A stretch of 64,000 nucleotides of DNA, taken from assembly GCF_016802725.1 (NCBI RefSeq), contig NC_052666.1, forward strand, positions 1,500,501-1,564,500, given 5' to 3'. Below the pieces are notes generated by a model, which did no database searches, was not told the origin of the DNA, and saw nothing but the letters and a program-made list of their open reading frames with translations. The DNA comes from Solenopsis invicta. Its lineage: Eukaryota > Arthropoda > Insecta > Hymenoptera > Formicidae. The translations under genes and the position numbers were made by a program. Below are positions 1 to 11,101 of this stretch, piece by piece; position 1 is the stretch's first letter; the number at the start of each line of letters is the position of its first letter.

Positions 1-7
1 TATGCAA

Positions 8-160
8 CAGGGTGAATCTTAATTCCTGTGTCAACGTTTTATCAAAAGATGACTTACCGACTTAATTTCAAGGTGATCAATTTGTATATATACAAACAAA
101 TTATAGCCGGTAAGTCATTTCTTATGGTTAAACATTGACAAAGAATTAAGACTCACCCTG
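8..160. repeat. Small inverted-repeat element (MITE)
   Basis: The two ends are inverted copies beginning CAGGGTGA and continuing through CTTAATTC for about 27 bases with few mismatches. The interior is AT-rich and also partly self-complementary (GACTTACC at about 49 pairs with GGTAAGTC at about 110). No ORF is present. It is a typical nonautonomous foldback transposon; the superfamily cannot be assigned from the ends alone. Confidence 0.7.
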
Positions 161-643
161 TATGTCGCGAAAATTTTTACATAAAGGCAAAGTGGAGAAT
201 AAATTAATATTTTACCTAATTGTTCAGATATTTTCTTCTCTTTTCTTAAATAATTTGACGGAGGCAAAGTCTTCAACTTTTGTTTATTGCGTTTATCTTA
301 AAAATATAAATACTTTGTAATCAAGCAATATTTGATATTTAATTTATTAATTAATTACGTAATTATTAATAATATTAATATTATACAATAAAAATATTAT
401 AAATATTTCTATATAACAATTTGGTCGATGTTGCACAAGTATACATGCATTCAGAAAAGTTGTATTCATATTAAAAAATGTGTATTTGAAGAAGATAAAA
501 GAAATATCACGGAAATTATGAATTATTTATAGTTTTAAATTACATTATATTGTAAAATTGTATAATTGTTAGAATAAAATATTTATTTGTAACCAATAAA
601 TATTTTTTTCATATTTAAGTATATACACAGTTTTTTAAAGTAG

Positions 644-1162
644 TAGAGATAGATATTTTGACCGTTGCTGTATCAATACAAATTGAACAAGAATGCCTTC
701 TACGGTCGCAACTAGGTCTTCATGCTTGTATTGTTTGTGTGATTTTATATACTTTTCTCAAGTTCAATAAACTGCGCGCCGAATTAATTTTCAGTTATAA
801 CACAATTCTAAATTAAACAAGATTAAGTAATATCACGTATTATTAAATATTAATTCTTTTCCCCCTTGAAAAAAACTGTAAAAAAATTATTGCGAAAAAT
901 ATCATTTCAATCACGGTTCAAACCTGGGACCTCCCGAATCTCCGGTACGGGTGTTTTAGCCAACTCAACCACTGAGGCTGTGATGATATTTCTCGCAATA
1001 ATCGACTATGAGTTAGAACGCTTTCCAAGGCAACATGACTTTAAAGTAATAGAGAGAGAGATTTTGACCGTTGCTGTATCGATACAAATTGAACAAGAAT
1101 GCCTTCTACGGTCGCAGCTAAGTCTTCATGCTTGTATTGTTTGTGTAATTTTATATACTTTC
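644..1162. repeat. Dispersed foldback repeat flanked by 110-bp direct repeats
   Basis: Two near-identical direct repeats of about 110 bp (644-756 and 1050-1162) contain TTGACCGTTGCTGTATC and ACAAGAATGCCTTCTACGG. Between them lies an inverted repeat whose inner arms (TTATTGCGA...ATATCAT) flank a tRNA-like centre. Related sequence occurs at 1740-1990, 4203-4347, 35640-35720 and 55894-56351, so this is a dispersed family. ORFs crossing it are not credible genes. Confidence 0.65.
912..990 (-). repeat. tRNA-like (SINE-like) module at a foldback centre
   Basis: Read on the minus strand, this stretch has an A-box-like segment (TGGTTGAGTTGGCTAA), an anticodon-arm-like middle, and a B-box-like segment (GGTCCCAGGTTTGAACC) at tRNA-like spacing. 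It sits in the loop between the arms of an inverted repeat. A second diverged copy is at 56067-56138. I see no acceptor stem that would make a functional tRNA, so it is annotated as a repeat module. Confidence 0.5.
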
Positions 1163-2631
1163 AGTTTTTTAATTTGTTATTTTTTTTTAGCGTTATACAG
1201 TGTAGGAATATAAGGAGATGATAAGAAATGTTTGTAAGGAAATGGATAAAAACAAGGATATATAAGGATACCTGAGCTACAACTTTCTTCACCGCTACTT
1301 TCATTGGACAAAACTTTGCGAGATTTTGTGCTCACTCTTTTTTCTAAAACTTTTGTACTAATATTTTCATCTGCCGTCGACCATTCTACGTTATCTCTCT
1401 CCGCTTGTTTTGCAGCAGCATAATTATCTACATAATTATATAATTAAGTGTAAAATGTATGTTAACATCAATAAGGTGCACGTTTATTACACGTAATTTT
1501 ACCCACTTTTTATCTCTATCTTACGAATAATGATATTAATTAATTTATTTTATTAATTGTTTCCAACAAAATAAATTAATCGATAATAATGCAAACTTCA
1601 CGACTCTTATCATTGAAATCAAATATTAAATTTCTGTATGGAGACGATCTACCCACACAGCACAAATGACTGTTTGTCGACTAATAGTCGATTTTTTTCA
1701 GTCGACTTAACTTACACGACCTTCTAATTTTTGAAAACACGATATAAACGAAGTGCCGTAACAGTCGTGTTACGTGCTATAATATTTATTGTATGATTGT
1801 ATACCTTTTTAAGAGCGTTCACTAAACTGCACGCCAAATATATTTCTCATAACAGCTCTAAGTTGAATTAACAATATTATTACCTTATTTAATTGAAAAT
1901 CAATTTAATAATTAATGATGCTCACTTGCATTAAAATTCAAAAACCTTTTTTCCGCCCTAAAAAGAAAACTGTAAAGAAATTATTGCAAAAAATATTACC
2001 TCAGTCGGGGGAAAAATCTATTCAATGCGCATTTTAATGAACTTGAAAAGATATATAAACTCACACAATAAATATCAAGAAGCGCTGTCGCGTTTCGCGC
2101 TTATATTTTTCTCTCTCTGAATGAACGAAGCAAGAGAGCCTCTTTTACGCGAGTCAGCGAATTGATATTACGTCGAATATTTTGTATTTCTCAATGTATT
2201 TTTCAATGATCACATCAGACCTGATTTGACGAAAATTGTTTATGGATGTATTGGGTAGGACTAAAACTATCGTGATTTTTCATTTTTATTCGGAAGTAGT
2301 AATTGTCGAAAAAATAGTTTTTAGTAACAGTCTGTATAAATCGACTTACCATATGGTCCCCACAATTTATAAAATGAATACGTTGTCCAGTGCTCTTCGT
2401 ACGGTGTACATTTAGCAATGGCTTTAGATAGATTTACAGTTTTTGGTGGTCACCAACACAGGCCTTCTTTTTCCCGTACCCATGAAGCCGGCACGGCAGA
2501 CGTAGACTTTTCGAAGAAAAGTACAAAATACATCTAAAACATTTTATAATACTAATTAAAACGTATTATAAAAAAAATTAAAACGTGTTATAAAGGAGTA
2601 TTGTAGTTACTAACTCGTATTTAAACATATT
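1163..2631. other. AT-rich intergenic stretch, no gene seen
   Basis: There is no convincing ORF. It contains a diverged copy of the dispersed foldback family at about 1740-1990 and a further partial arm at about 2030-2070 (AATGAACTTGAAAAGATATA). Short ORFs here lack homology-like features. Confidence 0.5.
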
Positions 2632-5194
2632 TCATTGATTATTAATGCAATGTAGTAAAGGCATTATTACGAATTTGTCGCCAAAAGGAATGCGAAATGC
2701 CTTGTCTTTGACATATTTAATGGGCCATACGCATACGTCTGAGAGATCATTTTTGTTGACAACAAAAATGTTTAAATTTGCAGATTCGCATGGATAGTGT
2801 GGGAGTAAAGCCTTATGACGAAAATATTGACCTATGACAACAGGTTCGTTATTTTCGTATGCAAAATGGTGCATAATAATAATACTCTCGTCTTTTAGGA
2901 AACCGCAATTATCGCTGTTATGAAGAGTGAAAGTGAAGTTTAAAAATAATAGTTTAGAATGTGGTCTCGTACAAGATAATGGCAATTCTTGATGAATTAA
3001 AGATGAATTAAATTGTGAACATTGTAGATCAAATTCTCTTCTCTGTATAAAGTTTTAAATTCTCGAACAAAGTATTTTAAGAGATCTTGTGCGTATTGAT
3101 TGTTATGAAAACAGTTTACAGGATGGCACAAAATTCTCATAGCGCAGTTTAATGCATTAAAATAAACATAATAATGCAATGGCAAAATTGTTTTTAATGC
3201 TGCTGGTCCTATGTACAACAAAAAAAGCCGAAATTCTGTTGCTTTCCAGCGCTCAAACTCTTCCAAACTTCTTCATTTTCTTTGAAATTCTTGTGGTACC
3301 CATGTTGATAAAGTCACCAAAAAGCCTGATAGTTGTTTAATTTTTATTGCTGTTAGTCTGCAATCTCGTCGTCTACGTAACCACAATATGAACAACTTTT
3401 TCATTACCCCTAAACAACATAAATGCATATAGTCTAAGGGAAATTGCATTTTTAAACCAATTAATTCAAATGAAGAGTTTTCAACGTGATGTTCTTCATA
3501 GGTTCTCGAGCGAAAATTATCATCAGTCCGTTTAAAACTGTCTAGATCCAGAAAAGAACTCGATTGTGTAAATATTTGCCTTCTTGAATGCATAATCCAC
3601 AACCAAAATGTGCATTATGACTTTTCACGCATTTTACATATGATCGAGCTGGGGTATCGCAAATAACTGCATTTATTACAACTTTGTAATGTTTTTGTGC
3701 ATATTGAAATCCTTCTTTTATTAATTTGTGTAACTTTCTGTAATGAAATTCTTCAAATATTCGCTAACTGAAGAAGGTTTTGCATTTCCATGATAAACAC
3801 CTATAACAATAATGCGCGCATATAGTATTCCTTTTAATAGCTAGTAATATTAGACAGTAAAAAACGCAAAAGATCTCCGGTTAACAAAAATGCAGAAAAA
3901 GTACGTCTTACAAACTTTATGTTTATTTTATGCATTTTACGTATATATAATGAATTATGAAATATGTTAACATGTAAGGTTAACATGTAAGCTGTTGTGT
4001 AATGTTGAATGTAAGGAAACGAAAGATTTGTAACCCTAAGGGGAATAAATAAAGCAATTATTATTTATTAAGTAATTAATTGTTAATTAATTATTAATAT
4101 TAGTTTTTTTTTAATGAATACAAGACTCAGCATAAGAAAAAAAGGTGTTTTGAATAGACCCAGTCTCCTACCTTTTCAAGTTCACGAAATTGCGCACGGA
4201 ATAACTTTTCAATCTTAAAACAGTTCTAAGTTGAACAAGAAATAATAATATTACGTTATTAAATTAAACATTAATTTAATAATAATTAATTTTCAATTTG
4301 ATAACGTGATATTACTATTTCTTGTTCAACTTACAACTTAAAAATATATAAAATTATACAATATATATCAGCACTAACAATAAGATCTAGATATAACCGT
4401 CAGGGATTTTTGTTTAAATATAGAAAATATTGTGTAAATATATATAATACCTATGACAAATGGATTCCATTTAATAACTGTATTGCTGATTCTCCTAAGA
4501 ATAGGCCATAACTGGCTTTTTGAACTTTTTGCTATAGGTAATCCATCAATTCCAATGTCTATATAAATTTTATCGAGAATTCCCGAATGATCCGTATGAC
4601 TTCTCAATTGATCCATAACACTTTTTAATAAACCGTAATGAAAATAATTTCCCGGTGAAATCTTCCGTATTACGATCTTTCGAGGAGTGCACAATAAAGT
4701 GCGTGCATTCTTCGGTAATTGTTCATCAGGTAAATAAATTCCTAATATTATCAGCAAAACCGATAAAGCTACATGGCTTATTCCAAATAAAAGTGCCCAA
4801 TCGCACAGTTTTGCGGCTAAATTTTTTTCGTACTAATATTAATACTTAATAATTTCGTACTAATATTAATAATGTTTTCCTCTATATTCATAATGTTGTC
4901 TATATCTACTCGTATATTAACATCGTTATCTTCTATCTCATCCAATCTTTCTTGTGACAAGCAACTTGCAGATGTTTCTCTAATACTTTCATACTCCGAT
5001 TCTTCTGCAACTAATTCATCTTCGACATTACGGCTTTCAACATCAATGCCATCATTTGTTACATCGACATTAATGTCATGGTTTGTTACATCAACCTCAG
5101 ATAAAGAAGTAGAACTATCAGCATATGCTATGGCTGCAAGTCGTCTACGTTTCTGTCTCTCAGACAATTGCAGAAAAGGTTTACGCTTGTCCAT
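2632..5194 (-). pseudogene. Broken tnp2/CACTA-like transposase gene
   Basis: Minus-strand fragments line up as one transposase. The N-terminus starts at 5194 (MDKRKPFLQLSERQKRRR). Next come DWALLFGISHVALSVLL and LPKNARTLLCTP, a core with IDGLPIAKSSKSQLWPIL (4374-4757), then VYHGNAKPSSVSEYL and ICDTPARSYVKC (about 3640-3800). Then FPLDYMHLCCLGVMKKLF (3273-3602), a segment like the DUF4218 part of tnp2 proteins (YNVHNLIHL, 2997-3266), and a C-terminal piece ending at 2632. The domain order fits the tnp2 family carried by CACTA/EnSpm-type elements. Damage seen: frameshifts near 4830, 3750, 3560 and 2990, and an in-frame TGA at about 3270. An apparent intron (about 3803 to 4456, GT...AG, joining VIG to VYHG) has been invaded by a foldback repeat. 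It is dead. I could not find its terminal repeats. Confidence 0.75.
4203..4347. repeat. Foldback repeat inside the transposase pseudogene intron
   Basis: The arms AAGTTGAACAAGAAATAATA (left) and TATTTCTTGTTCAACTT (right) are inverted copies and both continue into TAATATTACG/CGTGATATT sequence. It belongs to the dispersed family seen at 644-1162 and 55894-56351. Confidence 0.65.
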
Positions 5195-5388
5195 TTTTTC
5201 TATTGTTTTTTAAATGTTTATTAAAAAGTTTTTAAATTTTATATTTGTTAATTATTTCAATCATATATGTAACAAATATTATAAATATTACAAATATTAC
5301 GACAATACGACAAACAACAAAAAAAACTATGTAATCCCTTCTTTGATTGCAGCATGATAACATTGTAATAATTATATTCTATGTGTGT

Positions 5389-5395
<7 letters not shown>

Positions 5396-5447
<52 letters not shown>

Positions 5448-5475
5448 TAGATAGATAAATAGATAGATAATTAGA
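5396..5475. repeat. (TA)n then (TAGA)n microsatellite
   Basis: About 45 bases of alternating AT are followed by degenerate ATAGATAG repeats. It directly abuts the left end of the 5483-6236 foldback. Confidence 0.9.
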
Positions 5476-5482
5476 TATATAT

Positions 5483-6236
5483 TACTCAACAGCAAAATTA
5501 AAGGATTACCTATTTTGACTCCGGAAAATAGATAATTCAAGAGAGTGTAACTTTGTCAAAAATAATCGTAAATAAATGTAAAAAAAAAATATTTTAAATC
5601 TTGAAATTTCTAGCTTTGAGATTGATAAATTATTAAATGATTTACAGATTGTTTATGAAATAGTGCTGATTTAACTGGGGCTGCAACAAATCTTAACATT
5701 TTTTACAAACTTTGCAAATCCCCACAACGTAAAATGAAAATTCCACAAAAATGCGGCTTACAACATTCAAAAGCTTGAACCTTTACCTTTAATTTGCGTG
5801 CTTGTTGAGCGTTGTACGATTTTTATTCACTGAATTATTTAACATTGAAACAAAAAAGACCATTTTTGCTTCAATGTTGCACAACTCAGTGAAAAAAAAT
5901 CGCTCAAAACTCAGCAAATACGCAAATTAAAGGTAATGATTTACGCTTTTAAATGCTGTAAACCGCATTTGCATGCAATTTTTATTTCACGTCGTGGAGC
6001 TTTGCAAAGTTAGTAAAAAATTTTGAGATTTGACGCAGCCCTATTTAAATCCGCGTAACTTTGTAAACAATCTGTAAATCATATAATGACTTATCAATCT
6101 CAAAATTAGAGATTTTAAACTTTAAAATGTTTTTTTAACATGTTTTTACAATTATTTTTTATAAAATTACACTGTCTTTAATTACGCCTATTTTTCGGAG
6201 TCAGAATAGGTGATCCTTTAATTTTGTTATTGAGTG
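5483..6236. repeat. Long foldback element, about 750 bp
   Basis: The left end (CAACAGCAAAATTAAAGGAT) is the inverted copy of the right end (ATCCTTTAATTTTGTTATTG). Arm similarity continues inward for about 350 bp, for example TTTACAGATTGTTTA against TAAACAATCTGTAAA and TACCTATTTTGACTCCG against CGGAGTCAGAATAGGT. The centre is at about 5850-5890. The arms differ at many sites, so the element is old. There is no coding capacity. It has microsatellite on both sides, so no target duplication can be read. Confidence 0.8.
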
Positions 6237-6242
6237 TGTGTG

Positions 6243-6306
<64 letters not shown>

Positions 6307-6322
6307 TGTGTGTGTGTGTATA
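6231..6322. repeat. (GT)n / (CGTG)n microsatellite
   Basis: An uninterrupted run of GT dinucleotides changes to GTGC/CGTG tetranucleotides and back to GT. It lies at the right border of the foldback element. Confidence 0.95.
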
Positions 6323-7574
6323 CATATATACAGAAATTGCATTTTTACTAATTAATAACCTATTTATTGTGATTATCAATTTTGTCAACTGAAGTGTGAA
6401 GTTAGTACTTCAACTTTACTTCTCAAGAATTATAATTAAAGTTTCCTATTTATTTCAAAAAGAGTAAGAGTTTCCTGTAGTTTGTACTAAGAATTTTGTT
6501 CAAGAACGATATCAAATTTTAATTTGAAAAATGTGTTGCTAATTTCTTTTCCAATTTAAAGACCGAATATTTTTGAGCTTAATAATTTATTTTTTGTGAA
6601 TGTCTGGAGTTTTTAATACGTAAAAAATTTTTGTTTTAATAATACATAAAAAATTTGTAACAAAAATTTTAGATACAATAAGTTTCTTGTATTTTGATTG
6701 TTAATTTACTTATTTTGAAGAGTTATCGATTATTAAAAAAAAATGTTAAAAAACAGAAAAGTTCTGTCTTTCGTTTGGTCTTTAATTTAAAAAAAAAGTT
6801 AGCACCTCCTATTTTTTAAATTTTAATTTGAGATAGTTACACAGCACAGGAAACTCCTGGAGAGCTCCTGGGGAGCTCATTAAATTTCTTTTATTGAACT
6901 TCAAAAGAACTCGCACAGAGTTCCCCAGGAGCTGCTACGTATTTTATTCTATTAACATTGTTGTTATGCAACTATGTTTGTTGGAAAGTTACTTCTGATT
7001 ATTAAAAAAATAAATAAATTCTCTAATGCATTAATGCTTCAAGGCACTGCAATCAGATATGATATCCGATAAATCATGAATATTAAAGTGAAAATTGACA
7101 ATAAAATTAAGATTTACTTACATTTATTTCTTCTAATTCTTCTTTATATGGGTCGTTGGATTTTCAACTCCTCCGGAGTTATGTTCCTTTGTAGGAAATT
7201 AACTTTGACCACATTCACTTCCATGGACAATTCAGAAGACAATTCAAATGTTACCATGCACCGTTACGGGTGACACTTTTTTGGACACAGCACGATTGGA
7301 CACCAACCAATCATCTTGACTTATCTAACCAAACCAACGGAAAAACTCTAGATATCGGCCGCTGTGAGTGGTGGTGTCCAATCGTGCGGTGTCCAATCGT
7401 GCGCACCCCCACCGTTACTATGCTGGCTTGTCTCACACGCGCATGCGTGGAGTTCGCAAAAAAATGCGTTATGGCTCCTGCACACTGGCGCGATGCACGA
7501 CGTAATACATGACAAGGAGTATCCAATAAGCGTATAGCTCAGTATAGCTCTTCCGGAATACCAACACGATCATT
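6323..7574. other. Intergenic, no gene seen
   Basis: AT-rich sequence. At about 6840-6935 there is a short CTCCTGG/CCAGGAG-rich segment resembling the unit of the minisatellite at 9955-10615. At 7287-7407 a small hairpin is formed by CACGATTGGACACCA and TGGTGTCCAATCGTG. ORFs here lack protein-like composition. Confidence 0.5.
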
Positions 7575-7680
7575 GTACACCCAAGGACTTTGATTCTGTC
7601 CATGGGGAAATTTTCCCAACTGAGAAGTCACTATCTTTCTACATACTTACAGTTCAAGATTAACGTAATGACCAATAAGC
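7575..7680. repeat. Left part of a MITE split by an insertion
   Basis: It begins TGTACACCCAAGGACTTTG and matches the first half of the complete copies at 27100-27304 and about 61731-61924. It is cut at CCAATAAGC, where the 7681-9297 element is inserted. The other side resumes at 9298 and soon diverges. Confidence 0.8.
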
Positions 7681-9297
7681 GTGGTGGGAATAGACATGGT
7701 GTGCCAGCGTTTCGAGCGTCTTTCTCTAATTCTCTCCCCTCTCGCTTATTTTCTGTTCGTTCGGCAAACAGGTTAACCAACCTTGTTTAACTCCGTAAAG
7801 TTGTTATAACTGAACTGTATAAATCAATCAGCTTGCCGCTTTTCCGTAAAAGCTAAAAGTTGATTGGCTACACACTTTTCGATCTGAGAACTCGGATCGA
7901 TAGCATCGGTAGCATCGCGGACACAGACCTTTAAATAAACTTTTTTTTATCCTAATTAGAGTATCGTAATGTTATTACAATTTATAAGAGCTAGTTTCAC
8001 AATCTCCTGATTTAGTACCGACCATGATTGATTGTTTCTGGTCAATTTTACTTAACAAATGCAATATTTAAGATAATGAAATAAAATGTATAAAGGATGC
8101 ATAATAATAAAAGAAAAACAATATAATAAAGAATAATAATAAACGACTTTTATTAATATGAAAAAAAAAACTTTTATATACAGTACAAGAATAGACTTCT
8201 GAAAATGTCAAAATCTGTATGTTATATACATTTTAATTCATTTTATTAATACATTTTAATAATACATTTTAATAATATCTACATTCAATATATTTTAATA
8301 ATACATTTTAATATAACAGTCTTATACTCAAACAAACGTTTGAGTATTCACATCGCATATTATTTCTATCAAAATGATATGTCAATCTCAAATAATGATT
8401 TCCCAGATAGCATAAAATATTTATAAAATATTTACTAAATATTTATAATATTTATTTTAATATTTTATAAACATTTATCAAAACATTTAATAAATGTTTT
8501 TATGGCCGTAAATTGGACTGATCATAAATATTTATCATAAATGTTTCAAAAATATTTATGATTTATGATAATTATTTTGAAAATGTTCGAAATATCCGCA
8601 TAAATATTATATTACACCACATAATCCCAATGAGTAAAACAATATTTCTATATTTTAAAAAACAATTTTTGCAAAAGAAATTCCATTCTTAGGAATTTTT
8701 TTAGGACCGCTTTCCGAAGCGGTCATACATCCAAGTCGCGACCAATATTTTAGAAAATATTTTAACAATATTTTTAATAAAGATTTTTATAATCTTTTTT
8801 CGTCATATATATAAAATATGTATAAAATATTTTTATAATATTTATAAAAAATTTTTATGATAAATATTTATTATTATATATATTTATTAATATATCAACC
8901 TCCCTGATATTTCGAAGCCAGCCCTCACGCATAATTTCATTCTTCGGTAAATGGAAGAAACTTACTTTTCAGAGATTATCTGTTGTATTATTTGCACACG
9001 ATTTTACAATACACCGCATTTTTATTAAATTTCACATAAAAAATTGTGAATTACGAGCTCCTCGATTTTTCGCGTACTCCAAACTCCAAATTAGGAAGTG
9101 GAAAACGAAGGAGAGACAAGGATACAACGCATATATCATACGGTGTGACAAAGATACAATGAAAACAGTTGTAGTAACCTCATATCATAAAACATTTAGT
9201 TTTTCGCAGTTGCCAGCCTGTTTGCCGAACGACCACCTCGATGACAAAAGGGGCGTGACTTCCGAAACGCTGGCACACCATGTCTATTCCCACCACG
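7681..9297. mobile_element. 1.6 kb noncoding TIR element with 9-bp target duplication
   Basis: The termini are GTGGTGGGAATAGACATGG at the left and its inverted copy at the right, with similarity continuing through GTGTGCCAGCGTTTCG. The sequence CCAATAAGC occurs directly on both sides (7672-7680 and 9298-9306). An uninterrupted CCAATAAGC site exists in the related MITE copy near 27205-27215 (minus orientation), so the insertion is demonstrable. The interior is AT-rich with no transposase ORF. A 9-bp duplication is known for Mutator-like and some Merlin elements; assignment is inference. Confidence 0.7.
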
Positions 9298-9306
9298 CCA
9301 ATAAGC

Positions 9307-9954
9307 TCTAGGCGTTTCACATAGCATAGGATCTATAGACCGAGCATTCGAGGAGTGGGGACGTGAAAAACTAGAAAGAGATTTGGACCACTATTCTGTC
9401 TTTGTCTAATGACGCGCGTGGGGAATCTTCACTTGTTTTTTTTACCATTTTTTACTCCATTACGTTGTAAAAGCAAAATAATTGCATTAGTACATACACG
9501 TGTGCGTATCACACATGCGGGTAACTTTTACCATGCAAACAATCATCGTGATAAATAGACAATATATAATAATACTTAACGATAGAGTACAAAAAATGTT
9601 CTTTTCAAGTACTCATATATTTTTTCACACATGTCATAGTCCCACGTTCACATACTACACAATATACATGTGCATATACATATATACTTACATGTGTGTG
9701 ACTTACAAGCGAATTAGAGAATTGATAGGCTACAATCAGATTTTCGCGCCAAACATTCTCGAATACATATATATACATAATATGTCTATATATAATTTTT
9801 ATTGTATAAGAATCGTACAGGCCCAAGCAAAACAGGGAGTCATCACGACGTCAAAATAATGTCAAAATTACTGCAAAATGATCATTAAAAGTCACTTTTC
9901 GATCAATTACGATTCACTTTGATGTCATTTTGACTTGTTGTTCTGCTTAGAGGT
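9307..9954. other. Intergenic, no gene seen
   Basis: AT-rich with short ACAT/TATA tracts. Two overlapping ORFs of 73 and 119 codons on opposite strands are low-complexity and have no recognisable domain; I do not call them. Confidence 0.5.
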
Positions 9955-10615
9955 ATTCCAACTCATATTTTGTCGAATTTTGGAAGCTTCCTAGGAAATC
10001 AGCAATCTGAACTCCCTGGAAGCTTATTTCGTCGAATTTTGGAAGTTTCCTGTGAGTTCAGCAAATTAAACTCCCTGGGAGCTTTTTTCGTTGAATTATG
10101 GAAGTTTCCTGTGAGCTCAGTAATTTGAACTCCCTGGGAGCTTCTTTCGTCGAATTTTGGAAGCTTCCTGTGAGCTCAGCAATCTGAACTCTCTAGGAGC
10201 TTATTTTATAGAATTTTGGAAGTTTCCTGTGAGCTCAGCAATCTGAACTCCCTGGGAGCTTATTTCATCGAATTTTGGAAGCTCCCTGTGAGCTTAGCAA
10301 TCTGAACTCCCTGTGAGCTTATTTTATAGAATTTTGGAAGTTTTCTGTGAGCTCAGCAATCTGAACTCCCTGGGAGCTTATTTCATCGAATTTTGGAAGC
10401 TCCCTGTGAGCTCAGCAATCTGAACTCTCTAGGAGCTTATTTTATAGAATTTTGGAAGTTTCCTGTGAGCTCAGCAATCTGAACTCCCTGGGAGCTTATT
10501 TCATAGAATTTTGGAAGCTTCCTGTGAGCTCAGCAATCTGAACTTCCTGGGAGCTTATTTCATCGAATTTTGGAAGCTCCCTGTGAGCTCAGCAATCTGA
10601 ACTCCCTGGGAACTT
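9955..10615. repeat. 59-bp minisatellite, about 11 copies
   Basis: The 59-base period is read from GAATTTTGGAAG positions at 9975, 10034, 10093 and 10152 onward. The unit contains GAATTTTGGAAGCTTCCTGT, GAGCTCAGCAATCTGAACTC and CCTGGGAGCTTATTTC. Units differ by a few substitutions. The GAGCTC and CCTGGGAG parts are partly self-complementary. A related segment is at 6840-6935. Confidence 0.9.
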
Positions 10616-10672
10616 AATCGGAGCTTTGTGCTGTGTGGGACCTGATTAGTATTAATTGGTATTAATCAAGGG

Positions 10673-10978
10673 ATGGAAAACGTTCCCCCGATTGGACGGG
10701 GGAAAAGATTTACTCCATATGATAAAGAGACTGATAAATTAAACAAAAGAAGAAATAAAAAACGTATAACATCGCTAAGTGAAAAAGTGATTGAGATTAG
10801 AGACGAGAAAGTAAGCGCATCTGATTCGGATGAGCAGCATTCAGAGCCGAAATCACAATTGGAAAATATCGACTTAGTCAAGAAAATCATCTTAGGTGAG
10901 AACCAGCAAGTACCCAGTAAACATTTCGTTGCATTAATGTCTTCAAGACATCTAAAAGACATCTTAAAGACATCTTAA
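10673..10978 (+). CDS. Unrecognised small lysine-rich ORF
   Basis: A 101-codon ORF starts MENVPPIGRGKRFTPYDKE. It has a basic patch (KLNKRRNKKR), then an acidic/serine stretch (SASDSDEQHSE), then VPSKHFVALMSSRHLKDIL. Base composition is less AT-rich than its surroundings and the antisense ORF is a shadow. The 3' end runs into short direct repeats of ACATCTTAAAG. It begins about 57 bases after the minisatellite. It could be an exon of a gene or a transposon-derived fragment. I do not recognise it. Confidence 0.35.
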   Translation: MENVPPIGRGKRFTPYDKETDKLNKRRNKKRITSLSEKVIEIRDEKVSASDSDEQHSEPKSQLENIDLVKKIILGENQQVPSKHFVALMSSRHLKDILKTS

Positions 10979-11101
10979 AGACATCTCAGAAAAGATGTCT
11001 TGAAAAAATATTGTCTGCTCATTGAAATGTAGATTGAGGTTTCTTCATTCATAGATCTATTTTGTCTATTGATACCGTTGTAAAATTCTTTGATATAATT
11101 A

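Noticed and set aside
912..990. Functional tRNA gene
   Set aside because: A- and B-box-like parts are present, but I see no 7-bp acceptor stem and no clear anticodon arm, and it is embedded in a repeat family.
866..1213. 115-codon ORF at the left end
   Set aside because: It runs through a foldback repeat and its tRNA-like centre; the sequence is repeated elsewhere with broken frames.
10000..10600. CRISPR-like array of regularly spaced repeats
   Set aside because: The repeats are contiguous 59-bp units without unique spacers in a eukaryotic context; it is a minisatellite.
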